Shown here: one piece after another, positions 53,016 to 63,221 of the stretch
Numbering within the stretch: the first letter of the stretch is position 1
Layout: each line of letters opens with the position of its first letter
Source: Tetraselmis striata
Lineage: Eukaryota > Chlorophyta > Chlorodendrophyceae > Chlorodendrales > Chlorodendraceae
Reading direction: 5' to 3'
NCBI GenBank assembly: GCA_006384855.1
Contig: VCJN01001842.1
Span: forward strand, 248,001 to 312,000
Length of the DNA stretch: 64,000 nucleotides
Notes under the pieces: model-generated
Database searches by the model: none
What the model was told of the DNA's origin: nothing
What the model saw: the letters and a program-made list of their open reading frames with translations, nothing else
Made by a program: the position numbers and the translations under genes

Positions 53016-53987
53016 TGCGCCCAAGAAGTTGGCAATGGGTCCCATAACCTCGCCTGCAAGTGCAGCGGCACCATGCAGTATTGCCACTCCCGTGCTACTG
53101 CGGAATACTAATAGTTTTGGAAGTGGTTAAATATTACAAAATCCCCACTGGGATGTTGCTGTGACACATCCACATCATAGACATTATGTGGCGGACGCTG
53201 CTGTGCAGGCCGCGCAAGAAGATGCTACACGGCGTGCTGCACGCCACCGCCGCCTCCTGCATCGCCCTCTCCGCCGTCGCCGCCTTCAAGTCGCACTCCC
53301 TCAAGCTGCCGCAACCCATCCCGGACCTCTACAGCGCGCACTCCTGGATGGGCCTCGCCACGCTGGCGCTGCTCGGCACGCAGGTCTCCCTTCGGGCGAA
53401 TAGAAACATACCCTTTTTTGACATCACCCCTTCCTGCATGACTCCCGAGCCATGCCGTGTTTGTATTGTGCAGCACCATCCTCACTGCCCCCCCCTTTAC
53501 CCTCCAATATGGTGTTTATTGTCACAGATGCTGCTGGCGGGATGGGCTTATGTCTTCCCGGGCTGGACTAGCGCGACAAAGCGCAGCTATGGGCCAGGCC
53601 ACATCTTTGGCGGCCTCGCCGTGTACATTCTGGGACTTGCGACCATGGCGGTGCCCCCCCCCCCCCCCCCCCTTTGGCCCACCATGCCCTCCCGGACACA
53701 TGCCTATGTCCATGTCACACGCAGGCAATCCTGGCTCGCATCCAGGCTGACCACTACTGCCCCGGTTGTAGACCGGGCTGCAGGAGAAGGCAACCTTCCT
53801 GCAGACGCTGGGCAAGAAGGAAGTGCGCGACCCTGCGCTGGTGATGCCTGCTGTCATGGTGTTGCTACTTGCGGCCACGGGTGGGCTGTACTTGTATCAT
53901 CACGCCCCGCCGCGCCGCGCAGATGGTTCCAGCCTAGCGGGTGAAGATGGCAACGCGACGCCAAGCGCGCCAGACCGCAGCGTCTAA
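52448..53987 (+). CDS. Cytochrome b561 (transmembrane ascorbate-dependent reductase), 4 exons
   Basis: Exons 52448-52776, 53209-53383, 53528-53650 and 53772-53987 join in phase (GT-AG) to a 280-residue protein. Cytochrome b561 moves electrons across a membrane, typically from ascorbate to monodehydroascorbate or ferric iron, with two hemes held by four histidines on six helices. All four are present: His79 (NWHPLLM), His117 (KKMLHGVLH), His154 (YSAHSWMG) and His193 (GPGHIFGG). The signature GLQEKATFLQ follows the fourth helix pair across the last junction. Basic residues RPRKK (110-114) lie before helix 3. The ATG at 52448 is chosen because the sequence upstream of it has no protein character. 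Intron 1 contains a CA microsatellite and intron 3 a C tract. Location (plasma membrane, vacuole or plastid) cannot be read from the sequence. Confidence 0.92.
52926..53013. repeat. CA dinucleotide microsatellite in intron 1
   Basis: About 44 uninterrupted CA units. Confidence 0.98.
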
Positions 53988-54386
53988 GGCCCCGGTTGGG
54001 AGTGCATTACCCAGGGTGAATAGCCCCCGGGTGATTAGTGTAATATATCGCCATGAAGAGAATTGCGTGGCGCTATGGCCTGACATCCGATACAAACTGA
54101 GCGCGCCATCATGGGCATTGAGCTCCCTCTTCGAGATTACATGAAAGAGAGCAGGGGCGAACGAAAGCCTCGCTTCAATTCTTTTGAGCAAACAACCCCA
54201 GCAATAGCATATCGGAGGCATATAGCAGCAGGCAACCCCCCCCCCCTTCTGAAATCTAGTGTGTACCTTATGTTGCCAAGCTGACTTCCCCAAGCTCTCA
54301 CCGGCGACTGTGGGCCAATTTGGGTATTTCCGCTGGGGCGAGGCGACCTTACTGTTACAGAAAGTCTCACTTCCAGAGTTATCTCC
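53988..54386. other. Convergent spacer between b561 and ankyrin genes
   Basis: About 400 bases holding both 3' UTRs. No other feature seen. Confidence 0.5.
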
Positions 54387-55168
54387 CTACTCCGCGGCGT
54401 TGTATTTCCGCAACACAGCGACGACGTCCGCCGCGCGCGACTCCTGCGCAATGCTCATCGGCGTCTCCCCGCCCGCGGTGCTTGCATTGGGGTCCGCGCC
54501 GGCAGCAAGAAGCGCTAGGGCACCCACTGCTAAATTGTTACTCGCCATCCGGTGTAGCGGGCGGTAGCCATACGTATCCTGTGCCTCTATGTCGCCGCCA
54601 CGCGCGATGACGAACGCGGTGGACGCCTGGTTGTCGCGGCCCATGCCGCACATGTGAAGCGGTGTCGCTCCGCCCGTCGACACCTCATTCACCAAGTCGG
54701 GGTACTTATCTAGCAGTGATTTCAGCGCCACCTCTCCCTTGCGCAACGCGTTCGACATGGGCGTGTAGCCACCGCCCGCGTAGACTGGCCCGGGCCGTGG
54801 GTTGTGGTTCTGGTACTGGCGGCCAAGCACCACGCGCCCCTCCTCGTCGCGCTGCACGATGCCGCCGTAGATGCCTGGCCCCACTGTGTCCGCGTAGGGA
54901 TCGAAGCCCTGCGTCCCCCAAAACTCGTCACTAGACCGTGTCATAGAGATAAGACGACACGGCGGCAGGCACAGGCAGCAGTAGGAGCTTGAAGAGAAGG
55001 GAATGTGTCATTAGTATGTGCACTTGTGTATTGTGTGCGCCGTCGCCTCACCTCGTTGTCCGTCTCCCCGGGGCGACCATACTTCTCTATCATCTCCGGC
55101 GCGTACGGGTCGTGTGTGATCCTGACGCCGTCCGCACGGTAGTAGTCCTGCTTGCCGGTCGCCGCCAT
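54387..55168 (-). CDS. Ankyrin-repeat protein, 2 exons
   Basis: Exons 55168-55052 and 54908-54387 (minus strand) join in phase 0 to 212 residues. The donor is GAG|GTGAGG; the acceptor GACGCAG lies directly before GGCTTC. Residues 1-85 form a Gly/Pro/Tyr-rich leader (DPYAPEMIEKYGRPGETDNE, then GFDPYADTVGPGIYGG and GRQYQNHNPRPGPVYAGGG). Residues about 85-210 hold three to four ankyrin repeats: SNALRKGEVALKSLLDKYP, GATPLHMCGMGRDNQAS, YGYRPLHRMASNNLAVGALA and GETPMSIAQESRAADVVAV. TPLH and PLH are the helix-1 starts typical of ankyrin. The leader looks conserved rather than disordered, which suggests a defined small family, but its function is unknown. An in-frame ATG at 55339 would add 57 residues and could make a targeting peptide. 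Confidence 0.85.
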
Positions 55169-55339
55169 GGCGCAGTCCCGCTGCTGATGAGCGCTGGCGA
55201 GCCTGCTGCAGCCTAGGAATGTGCACAGGACGGCGGCCCTGACCACAGAAGGGTGTCGACCGGGTGGGGGAGTTCGCGAGAGCCGAAAACCGGCGCGCCT
55301 TGTGGCGGTCACGGCGGCTAGGCTGACTGTGCACAGCAT

Positions 55340-55954
55340 CAGCTGGCGATCCAGACGTCAAGCGGGCCAGCAGCAATCTACCGCCAAGCAGAGTGTCGCG
55401 TTGACGTGCCGTGGCGAATTTTGCGAATTCCGGCGTACGTGTTGAGGACGGTGGTGGCAGCCTGCGGTCTTATTGCGTCGACAGGTTGGCCGGCGGGTAA
55501 GGATTATAGGGCAAGGATTACCTCGTACTGTGGCCTGGCGGTTCGGTGTCGGCGTGTCGGCGTGTCGGCGTGCCGGCGTGCTGTACGGGTAGGCTCGCCC
55601 CTCGACGATGCACATACATGTAACGATTACATATGTGGAAAATTGTCGTTATATCAGCACGCCACGTACGTACTGATGACGCTCCTCACTATTTCATCAT
55701 TCCTTATTTTGGTGATTTCCGATATCGCCTTCTGCTGCTAGCTCATGTAATTATATTAATATGCGAATCCGAATCCGTCACTGGCCTTCAATTGGTCTTA
55801 TGTAGAATGCCCTGGCAATTTAATATGCGGGCGGACCGCTGTGTACGGTACTTCCTCCGCAGCATATTAAGTCATGCATACATAAGGAGTAGCAATAAAA
55901 AGGTTATTCCATAGCGACTAAACGCCTGCCTGCCCACAAACGTCTTGCCCCCCA
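55340..55954. other. Spacer with microsatellite and LINE end
   Basis: Contains a GTGTCGGC repeat (about 55547-55580) and the 40-base LINE 3'-terminal module at 55714-55751. No gene seen. Confidence 0.5.
55714..55751 (+). repeat. LINE 3'-terminal module
   Basis: Identical over about 38 bases to 12683-12721, with unrelated sequence upstream: a 5'-truncated copy. Confidence 0.7.
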
Positions 55955-56170
55955 TGTCAAACATCAAACGTAGATTGGCCCATTATCAGCCCTTGGCTTC
56001 GTTTCCGGCCGCGCCCTTCCATGTGCCATACGTGAACATGACACCATGCGTAGGGGCAGCCTTAAATGGCGGTTCTTGTGCTCTCATTGTAATACTGAGC
56101 CATATGTGTGTGTGTCATTGTTCATGGTTGGTAATGAATTTGATGACCCAATATCACGAGGGCACGATTT
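55955..56170 (+). repeat. Dispersed repeat, copy 2 (partner at 495-760)
   Basis: Plus-strand frame SNIKRRLAHYQP...SFPAAPFHVPYVNM is conserved with copy 1. The next frame keeps W-R-x-L-C-S-x-C. No family recognised. Confidence 0.75.
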
Positions 56171-56984
56171 TTTTAATCACGCGGAAATGCCCTCTATGTG
56201 TACAGATGCACGCCAAGAGTTTGCTCCATCACCGGGGAACATATTCACAAATGCGCACTCTCCCTGCTCTACATGCAAGTGAGCAGTTCCCTCCTGTGAA
56301 ACGGGCAATACTGCAATTAAGGCCTGCTCCAAAACCAGCCCGCCTACAGTCACTGTCCGCAATTATACATATTGCTGTTTACTACTTGTCATACATATAT
56401 GAGAAGCATAAAGAGCAATGCACCCGCCGCCGGCACCATTGATAAATAACAAGGACGGATACATCACATTCCTGCCGGCAACATGTGCAATTCGAGTGGC
56501 ACAGGGTTTTAGGGTTTGTGCACTCCATGAGCACAATAAAATATCCTCGCCCCGCCAGCACAACACAATCAATCCAACACTCTCACAGCAGGCTCCTTTA
56601 GTCGGCCGTGCGTGCTTCCAGCATAAAATGCCGGGCTGGTTGTCTGAGGAGAGCGCAGTCAAACCTTCGGCAGTGGGAACAAGCTCAGCGCCAATATCCA
56701 CCATTTGCGCATATTGTCTCGCGCTGATGACATTGCCGTGCAACCCGGGGAGCATTACAACAACGTCCCGGCGACAGGGTCGGAAAGAATGGTTACAGTG
56801 CCTGCTCAGGTGCGCAGCCGCCGTAGCGTGCCAATATGGCCTAATAATGGATTGATCCTGTTGCCAATAAATGAAGAATGGAGTGCGGTGGCAATATGTC
56901 CGGGTGCTCTCATTGCCTCGCCCGCTTGCCACAGCAGATGCGCACAAATGAAGGGAAACATCGCAATAAGAATGCCGGAGATCC
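56171..56984. other. Spacer downstream of the subtilase
   Basis: Long frames here are shadows or readthrough and lack motifs. It is likely to contain the subtilase 3' UTR. Confidence 0.4.
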
Positions 56985-59900
56985 TCACTCCCCGCCGCTG
57001 CAGGTGGCGGCCAGCTCCTCCGCCAGCCTCTCCACGATGAAGAAGCCAGGGCAAGGCACGGTGTCGGGCATGGAGCGGCAGTTGGCCACGGCGCCCTCCG
57101 AAGTCCACTGCACCTCGACGGGGTGGGCGGCCGGGCACACCAGCTTGGTGGGCGGCGGCAGCTGACCCCGCGCGCACACACCAGACTCGCTAAGGTCCAC
57201 CTCCAGTGCCTGGGCCGCCGCTCCGTTGGACAGCCCCACCAGCGCTGCGCCGTAGATGTCCACCCGCAGGTAGGTGACGCTCACGGAGCGGTTCGCCATC
57301 AGCTTCACCTGAAAGCTACTGCGGTGGCCCTCGTGGCCGTGCTGCATCACGTTGTCGTATGTCACCACAAAGGCGTCCGCGAGCTGCTCGTAGCTGATGG
57401 CTGACTGGGCGTCCGTCATCAGGTCGGCGTACAGCGCCGACACGCGCGGCTGGGCGTGGTGGTTCTTGGCGCTGGCGGCAAACCTGGTGTCGGGGGCCTC
57501 AAAGGTGAGGTAGCCGTTGGAGCCGATGTAGACGCCGGTGTACTCCGACTCGAAGAAAGTGAACACAAAGCCGCCGGTGAACGCCACCAGCTGGCTATCG
57601 TCATCGCCCAGCGGGAGCAGAGTGGCGGTGGCGGGGTCGTGGGGGAAGCTGCCGTCGGCGTGGTCCGAGAGGGTGCGGCAGGGGGTGTAGTTGGAGGCGC
57701 CGTCGAAGGTGAGGGTGGTGTAGGCGGCGAGGTCGAAGGGGCGGCTAGGCCAGAACATCTCCCAGCGGGGGGCAGGCTGCTCCGGTTGGGGGGGCTGCGT
57801 GGTGGTGGCGGGGGGCTGCGTGGTGGAAGCGGGGGGCTGAGCCGTGGTGGCGGGGGGCTGCGTGGTGGTGGCGGGGGGCTGCGTGGTGGTGGCGGGGGGC
57901 TGCGTGGTGGTGGCGGGGGGCTGCGTGGTGGTAGCGGGGGGCTGCACCGTGGTGTCGGGGGGCTGCGCCGTGGTGGCGGGGGGCTGCACCGTGGTGGCGG
58001 GGGGCTGCGCCGTGGTGGCGGGGGGCTGCGCCGTGGTGGCGGGGGGCTGCGCCGTGGTGGCGGGGGGCTGCGTGGTGGGTTGCGGCTGGGAGCTGGACGA
58101 CTCGCACGGCGCCGATGCGGAAAGGTCAGCTGCCTGGGAGTAGCCTCCGTTGCCAAGGCCCACAATAATTGCAGCGTCGTTGACCACCTCCTGAAAGGAC
58201 ACCGTGACGGAGCCGTCGAGGTGGAGCACCACTGCAAAGGTGCTGCGCTGGCCGTCCTGGCCGTAGCGCTTGATGTTGGAGTACACCACCACAAACTCGC
58301 CCGGCGCCTGCACGTAGCTGATGGTGGACTCGGCGTCGGGGGTGAGGTCAGTGTAGAGGGCTGAGATGCGCGGCAGGCGGTTGTGGTTGGTGATCGACGG
58401 GCTGTACGAGGCGTCGCCCTCCCCAAACGTCAGGTACCCGTTGCTGCCCACAAACACGCGGTCGTACTGCTGCCCGTAGAAGGCGAAGCTGAACCCGTCG
58501 GTGAACTCCACCGCCACGCTGGCGTCATCGGACAGAGATAGCGCTGTGCCGGCAGCGGGAGGCTGTGCTGGCTGTCCCTGGCACGGGGCGTAGTCCGGGC
58601 CAGAGAAGGTGATGCTGGACTGGGCGAGGTCGAAGTCCCCGGCGAAGCTCTGCGCGAGCGTGGGGTCGGGCATGTCGATGGGGTCGGGCGCCTCGCCGGT
58701 GAGCGCAGCCCTGACGTTGAGGATGCCGTTGGAGACCACCAAGCCCTGGAGTGCTGGCGCCGGGGTGCAGGTCCCCACCAGCATCTGCTTGATCTGGAGG
58801 GGGGTGAGGTCGGGGTTGTGCGACAGCAGCAGCGCAGCGGCGCCAGACACGTGGGGGGTGGCCATGGAGGTGCCGCTGATGGAGGTGTAGCCGCCGCCGA
58901 TGACGGACGCGGCACAGGAGGTGATGCCGCTGCCGGGGGCGGCGAGGTCCACAGATCTGGCGCCCCACTGGCTGAAGCCGGACAGCATGTCGTTGGAGGC
59001 GACAGAGGCGACGGAGATGACGGCGTCCACGGTGGGCGAGTAGGAGGCGGGGTAGCTGGGGGTGATGTCGTTGTCGCGTGCACTGTTGCCTGCGGCGGCG
59101 ATGAAGAGGTGGCCGGCCAGGCCAGCGGCATTGAGCGCATCCTCAAACACAGCGCTGAAGCCGCCGCCGCCCCAAGAGCTGCAAGATGGCAGCAACGCGT
59201 AGCAGCGATGATTAGATGGGCCATCAGGGGCCAGGTGCGGCAGTGTACGGCGTAGCAGCTGCACTATTTGTACTATTATTCAAGAGCTTGCCAAGCAATG
59301 GGAACTTAGCAATCGACTTCACAGCAATGCATGTCATGCCGTCGGAATTCAACATCCATGTCAATATGTCAGCATTAACGTTGAAAGGCGCTCACTTGGA
59401 GGAGATGCGCGCGCCCATGGCGACGGCGTACTCCAGGCAGGTCAGAGCGTCAGAGATGGCGCCGCCGTCCGAAGCAGACAAGAACTTGCAGCCCATGATG
59501 GACACGTTGGGCGCCACACCGACGACGCCAACGGTGTTGTTGCCCTGCGCACCGACAGTGCCGGCGCAGTGGGTGCCGTGCATGTGGTCGTCCATGGGGT
59601 CGCCGCTCATGGTGATGGCGTTGATACCGTGCACATCTACAGGGGTGGCACAGGTGGAGTATACCGCGATTCCAGTCAGAAACCTCGACAATTAATTGCA
59701 CAGCGCCGGGAGAAATCCCATGATAACACAGAGCGGTGATATATTATGTAGTAAATTCAGGGCCACAAATCGATACAACTGCAACAGTTTGTAGTTTTAG
59801 ACGTGAACCTAAATAATTTATTGCGTATTGATATAATATCAACAATTGATGAAAACCCATGCCAGTGGCAAAGCGACATGTCGTGAGACGGTCGATGTAT

Positions 59901-60925
59901 TAGAAGTCAAAATTGCGAGTTTGAGTATTGTGCAAAACGCCATCCGAAGGAGGGGAAGGAATGCGAGTTTAGGCGCGCGGGTCGACAGCAACCTGGGCAG
60001 GGGGCTAAGAGGCAGCAATAGCATATACATCTTGCCGCGGCTATATAGCCTCACCGTCGATGAAGCCGTTGTTGTCGTCGTCGATGCCATTGCCGGGGAC
60101 CTCGCCCGGGTTGGTCCACATGTTGTTCGCCAGATCCTCGTGCAGGTAGTCGACGCCTGCGGTCAACAATGCGAGGAGTATACGTCGTTACTACGGCGGT
60201 CAGGCGGCTGCTGGTTCATCATATATATGCGTTGCGTCTCTGCACATTATCAAAAAAATGATGATACGCGCACTAAGATACCGTAGTGTCATCATATTTT
60301 GTAGCAGCAAGAGTGGGGGAATGATAATATGCTGCAACAGGATCCATTTCAAGAAGCAAATATGGATACTGCCGACGCAAGGAGCTCGCGGCTTATTTCA
60401 CCCACCGGTGTCGATCACGCACACCACGACGTCGTGGCTGCCGGTGGCGACGTCCCACGCGGCGGGGGCTTCCACCTTGTCCATCCCCCACAATGTGCCG
60501 TACAGAGCGTCATTTGGCATGCCCGAGATGTGCACCACCACGTCCTCGGAAACGGACTTCACAGAAGGCTGCTTGGAAAGTGAGTCGGCAGAGAGCGCCG
60601 TGTTGCTGGACTCGGCGACGGCGATGTTCAGGTGGGGCAGCACGCGGACACTGGTGACCGAGGCGGCGCTGGCGATGGAGGCGGACAAGGTGTTGAGGGC
60701 GGAGCCGCCCTTGCTAGCCTGGTCGGCGCCGTCCTTGGAGAGGGCGAGGAGGAGGCGGCCGGTGGAGATGACGCTCGGCGATGACTCCTTGGCCTGCAGA
60801 AGCAGGCTAGAAGATGGAACCTTGGCCTGCAGGAGGTCACGACGGCCCGCAGCGGCGGGAGCTGCGCTGAGCAGCAGCAGCAGTAGCGATAGCGCGGCTA
60901 CCACCTGGGAGTGTGGTCGTGCCAT
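56985..60925 (-). CDS. Secreted subtilisin-like serine protease (S8) with Pro/Thr linker and twin C-terminal domains, 4 exons
   Basis: Minus-strand exons 60925-60406, 60156-60055, 59636-59396 and 59178-56985 join in phase to 1018 residues. The signal peptide is MARPHSQVVAALSLLLLLLS plus AAPAAA. A propeptide-like region runs to about 140. The catalytic domain has Asp172 (VVCVIDTG, split by intron 1), His227 (HMHGTHCAG), oxyanion Asn319 (AAAGNS) and Ser392 (GTSMATPHVSG); all are intact. Asp/Asn-rich GNGIDDDNNGFID (195-207) resembles a calcium-binding loop of bacterial-type subtilases. After about 460 come two related beta domains, each with F-x-F-Y/F...GSNGYLTF and HxxxRVSALY-like motifs. A linker of about 14 PPATT(A/T/V)Q units separates them, like wall or matrix glycoproteins of green algae. 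It probably acts outside the cell. ATG 60925 is chosen; the frame upstream opens only from GTG. Confidence 0.92.
57780..58080 (-). repeat. Coding minisatellite for PPATTxQ linker
   Basis: About 21-base units (GGCGGGGGGCTGCGTGGTGG on the plus strand) repeat some 14 times in frame within the last subtilase exon. Confidence 0.95.
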
Positions 60926-61554
60926 TGTAGCGTGTTGAAGGCGTTTCACAACTTGCGTTCGATCGGCGACTGGGGCTTCGTTTCGGGCTTCTGATCTGCC
61001 TCCGGAATCCGATTAGGCGGACGATATATATGGCGGACTCCGGTGCTTTCGAGTTTCGACCCGGGCAGTTAGTGCGGCACTCCACTGCAAGGTAGAACTG
61101 CTTACCATGTGCGCTTAGGATAGATGTGGTGATGCGTCGTTGATATGGTTACACTGCAATAGAAAACCCCTTTATATATACAGTCTACATGTGCCGCCTC
61201 AAAAAGACGGGCACATGCTCTTCCAATTCGCCAGCAGGACGATATGACCTGACGATCGCGTTCGGCCGCCCTGTGCCTGTTCATCAGCACCGCGCCGCGC
61301 CGCCCGTACCCGTACATATATCGAGCTACTGCTGCCACTATTTCAGGAACTTCCTGAACCCTGCTGCCTGTTAAGGATTTTATTGTAAATCCTATTCATT
61401 GTTGCATATACTGTAGAATAAAGACCCTCCGCCGCCGCGGCACGGGCTACGTTTTTTAGTGTACTCGTCGTACTAACAGCGGTTCTACTCGTACTAGTAA
61501 CCGGCGCAATCCTTAGTACCGGGTTAATCCTTACTTATATTTCGAATGACACAA
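60926..61554. other. Upstream region of the subtilase
   Basis: Contains the presumed promoter of the minus-strand subtilase. No gene seen. Confidence 0.4.
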
Positions 61555-61645
61555 AGACTTCAAAGTATCGTCTGGTTCTGCCAAAAAGATCGCGCAGGCC
61601 GATTTACAGATGCAAGAGCCGAAATTGGCAGGAAGGTTTAGGCCA
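61555..61645. repeat. Repeat shared with 5268-5355
   Basis: Shares CTTCAAAG...TGGTT(C/T)TGCCAAAAAG and AAGAGCCGAAATTGGCA. Confidence 0.55.
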
Positions 61646-61663
61646 GTCAGAATTCATGCCCAG

Positions 61664-62580
61664 TTTTAGCAGGATCCAAATCTGGCTCAAATCAGAGGTG
61701 AGGGGGGGGGGGGGGGGGGGCGGGCTGGGATGATTGTACCTGGCATACAATTCTGCAGCTAGTACTTAAGCATTACTTCCCGACCATACCCGTCACATCA
61801 GTCACGCACCGTCGCAGCCGCATTGCGGCATCATCGGCGGTGGCTATATATGCCGTACGGCGGCGGGCGCATGCTGCACCGTCACTATTAACTGCCAACC
61901 ACCGACCCGGCCGGATTTAGGGCCGGACATTAAGCGCCAGCAAGATGGCTGACGATGATGAAATTTCTGCGAAGGTGGGCGTGACCTTGGGCGGTAGGCC
62001 CCTTGTTGTATCCACTATCTAAAAATTGTCTGCGGGGCCACACTACCTGCTACGAAGTGATGGAGCACGTATCGAAAGAGATAGACTCCCAACTTCCGTT
62101 TGAGTTCGTGGACTCCATGACGATGTTGGTAGTGGAGCACGAGGGCTACCGGGCAGGGCCTGGGCGGATGAAGAGGCGGCGGCCCATGGGTAGCCTTGGA
62201 GCAAACCGCACGTTGCAGAGCAAATTGTGGGGTGTGATGGAGGGCACGCCGACTCGGCACTTCATGTTCAACGTAATCATGCGGGAGGTCCGTTGCGCCC
62301 GCGCTACAGATAACCCCTTTACTATTATGGCGAGTGCTCAAGCCGTCTAGAACCTGCACTATCCACATGCTATGGACTTTGCCACCATAAATGCGAAGCT
62401 TAAGCTGCACAACATGTATCTAGATTGGTTGAGGGAGCAGAAAGCTAGGTGGACAAGAGCCAAGGCACGGGCAGAGGGGAAACTTTCCTCAAGCAGATGG
62501 CGCGATCATCACCAAGCCAACAACCACCTGAAGATGCCAACAACTAGATGTGATATCTCGTGAAATGCAATTGTAATGTT
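61664..62580 (+). repeat. Unclassified element, copy 2 (partner at 10958-11960)
   Basis: The same order of leader, coding region and end (ATGCCAACAACTAG) as copy 1. A G tract (61702-61720) sits in the leader. Confidence 0.65.
61945..62562 (+). pseudogene. Unknown element protein, better-preserved copy
   Basis: ATG 61945 gives ADDDEISAKVGVTLGG. One frame change near 62000 leads to LYPLSKNCLRGHTTCYEVME, EIDSQLPFEFVDSMTMLVVE and HEGYRAGPGRMKRRRPMGSL. Next come MEGTPTRHFMFNVIMREVR, a TAG at 62348, and then FATINAKLKLHNMYLDWLRE and QKARWTRAKARAEGK to a stop at 62562. The blocks match 11271-11872 in the same order at about 40-45% identity, so selection probably acted on the ancestral protein. The central part is basic and the C-terminus a charged helix. 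No known domain recognised. Confidence 0.6.
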
Positions 62581-63221
62581 GTGTTCTGTGCTCTTTAATG
62601 CTGCTCCCATTGGTGTACATGCACAATCTCATGCACATGAACCTGATGATGCACAATTTAGAGGTAATATGCCATTTTTCCCTTGGTAGTGCTGATACTA
62701 GTACTTAAGACAGAATATTGGTCAGCTACACCACATTTGGAGGGTGCTCGTAATAAACTCCATCAGGCGCATATCACACAACATCGCGACGTTATATATA
62801 TCCGTGGTGGTCTATTTTCGCATCTGGCTCTAGATAGAAGCCCGACAATCTCGCTGCTCTGGCCTAATCCGCGCCAGCGCGCGGCAGTGGCGCGCGCCGC
62901 GGTGGTCGGCGAGGCGAGCGGCAGTGGACGGGCGGAATAAATTACTTACATCCGGTTTCGGCCGGGACCGCCATGGCGGCGGGCCTGCTGACCGCGGGAG
63001 GGGGCAGCGGCTACTGCTGCCACGGCGATCTGGCAGCCGGCCCGTGACCCGAACGCCCCACCGCCCGCTCTGGCCGCAGCACCGCCCCGGCCCCGGGCCG
63101 GCACTCCAGCCGCCGGCTTGGCGGGTTGCTTGGCGTTCTTGGCTGGGGGCTTCGGGCTCCTGCTGGCTGCGTCGACGTTGTCGCCGGGGCGCGGAAGGAG
63201 GCGCGTTGTGTGTAACAAAGC
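62581..63221. other. Spacer left of the second recombinase element
   Basis: No gene supported. 62830-63200 is GC-rich with contradictory frames on both strands. Confidence 0.4.

Noticed and set aside
57745-58143. His/Pro-rich and Val/Gly-rich proteins over the subtilase linker
   Set aside because: They are alternative-frame and antisense shadows of the PPATTxQ minisatellite.
60926-60949. Eight-residue upstream extension of the subtilase
   Set aside because: The upstream start would be GTG, and the signal peptide begins cleanly at ATG 60925.
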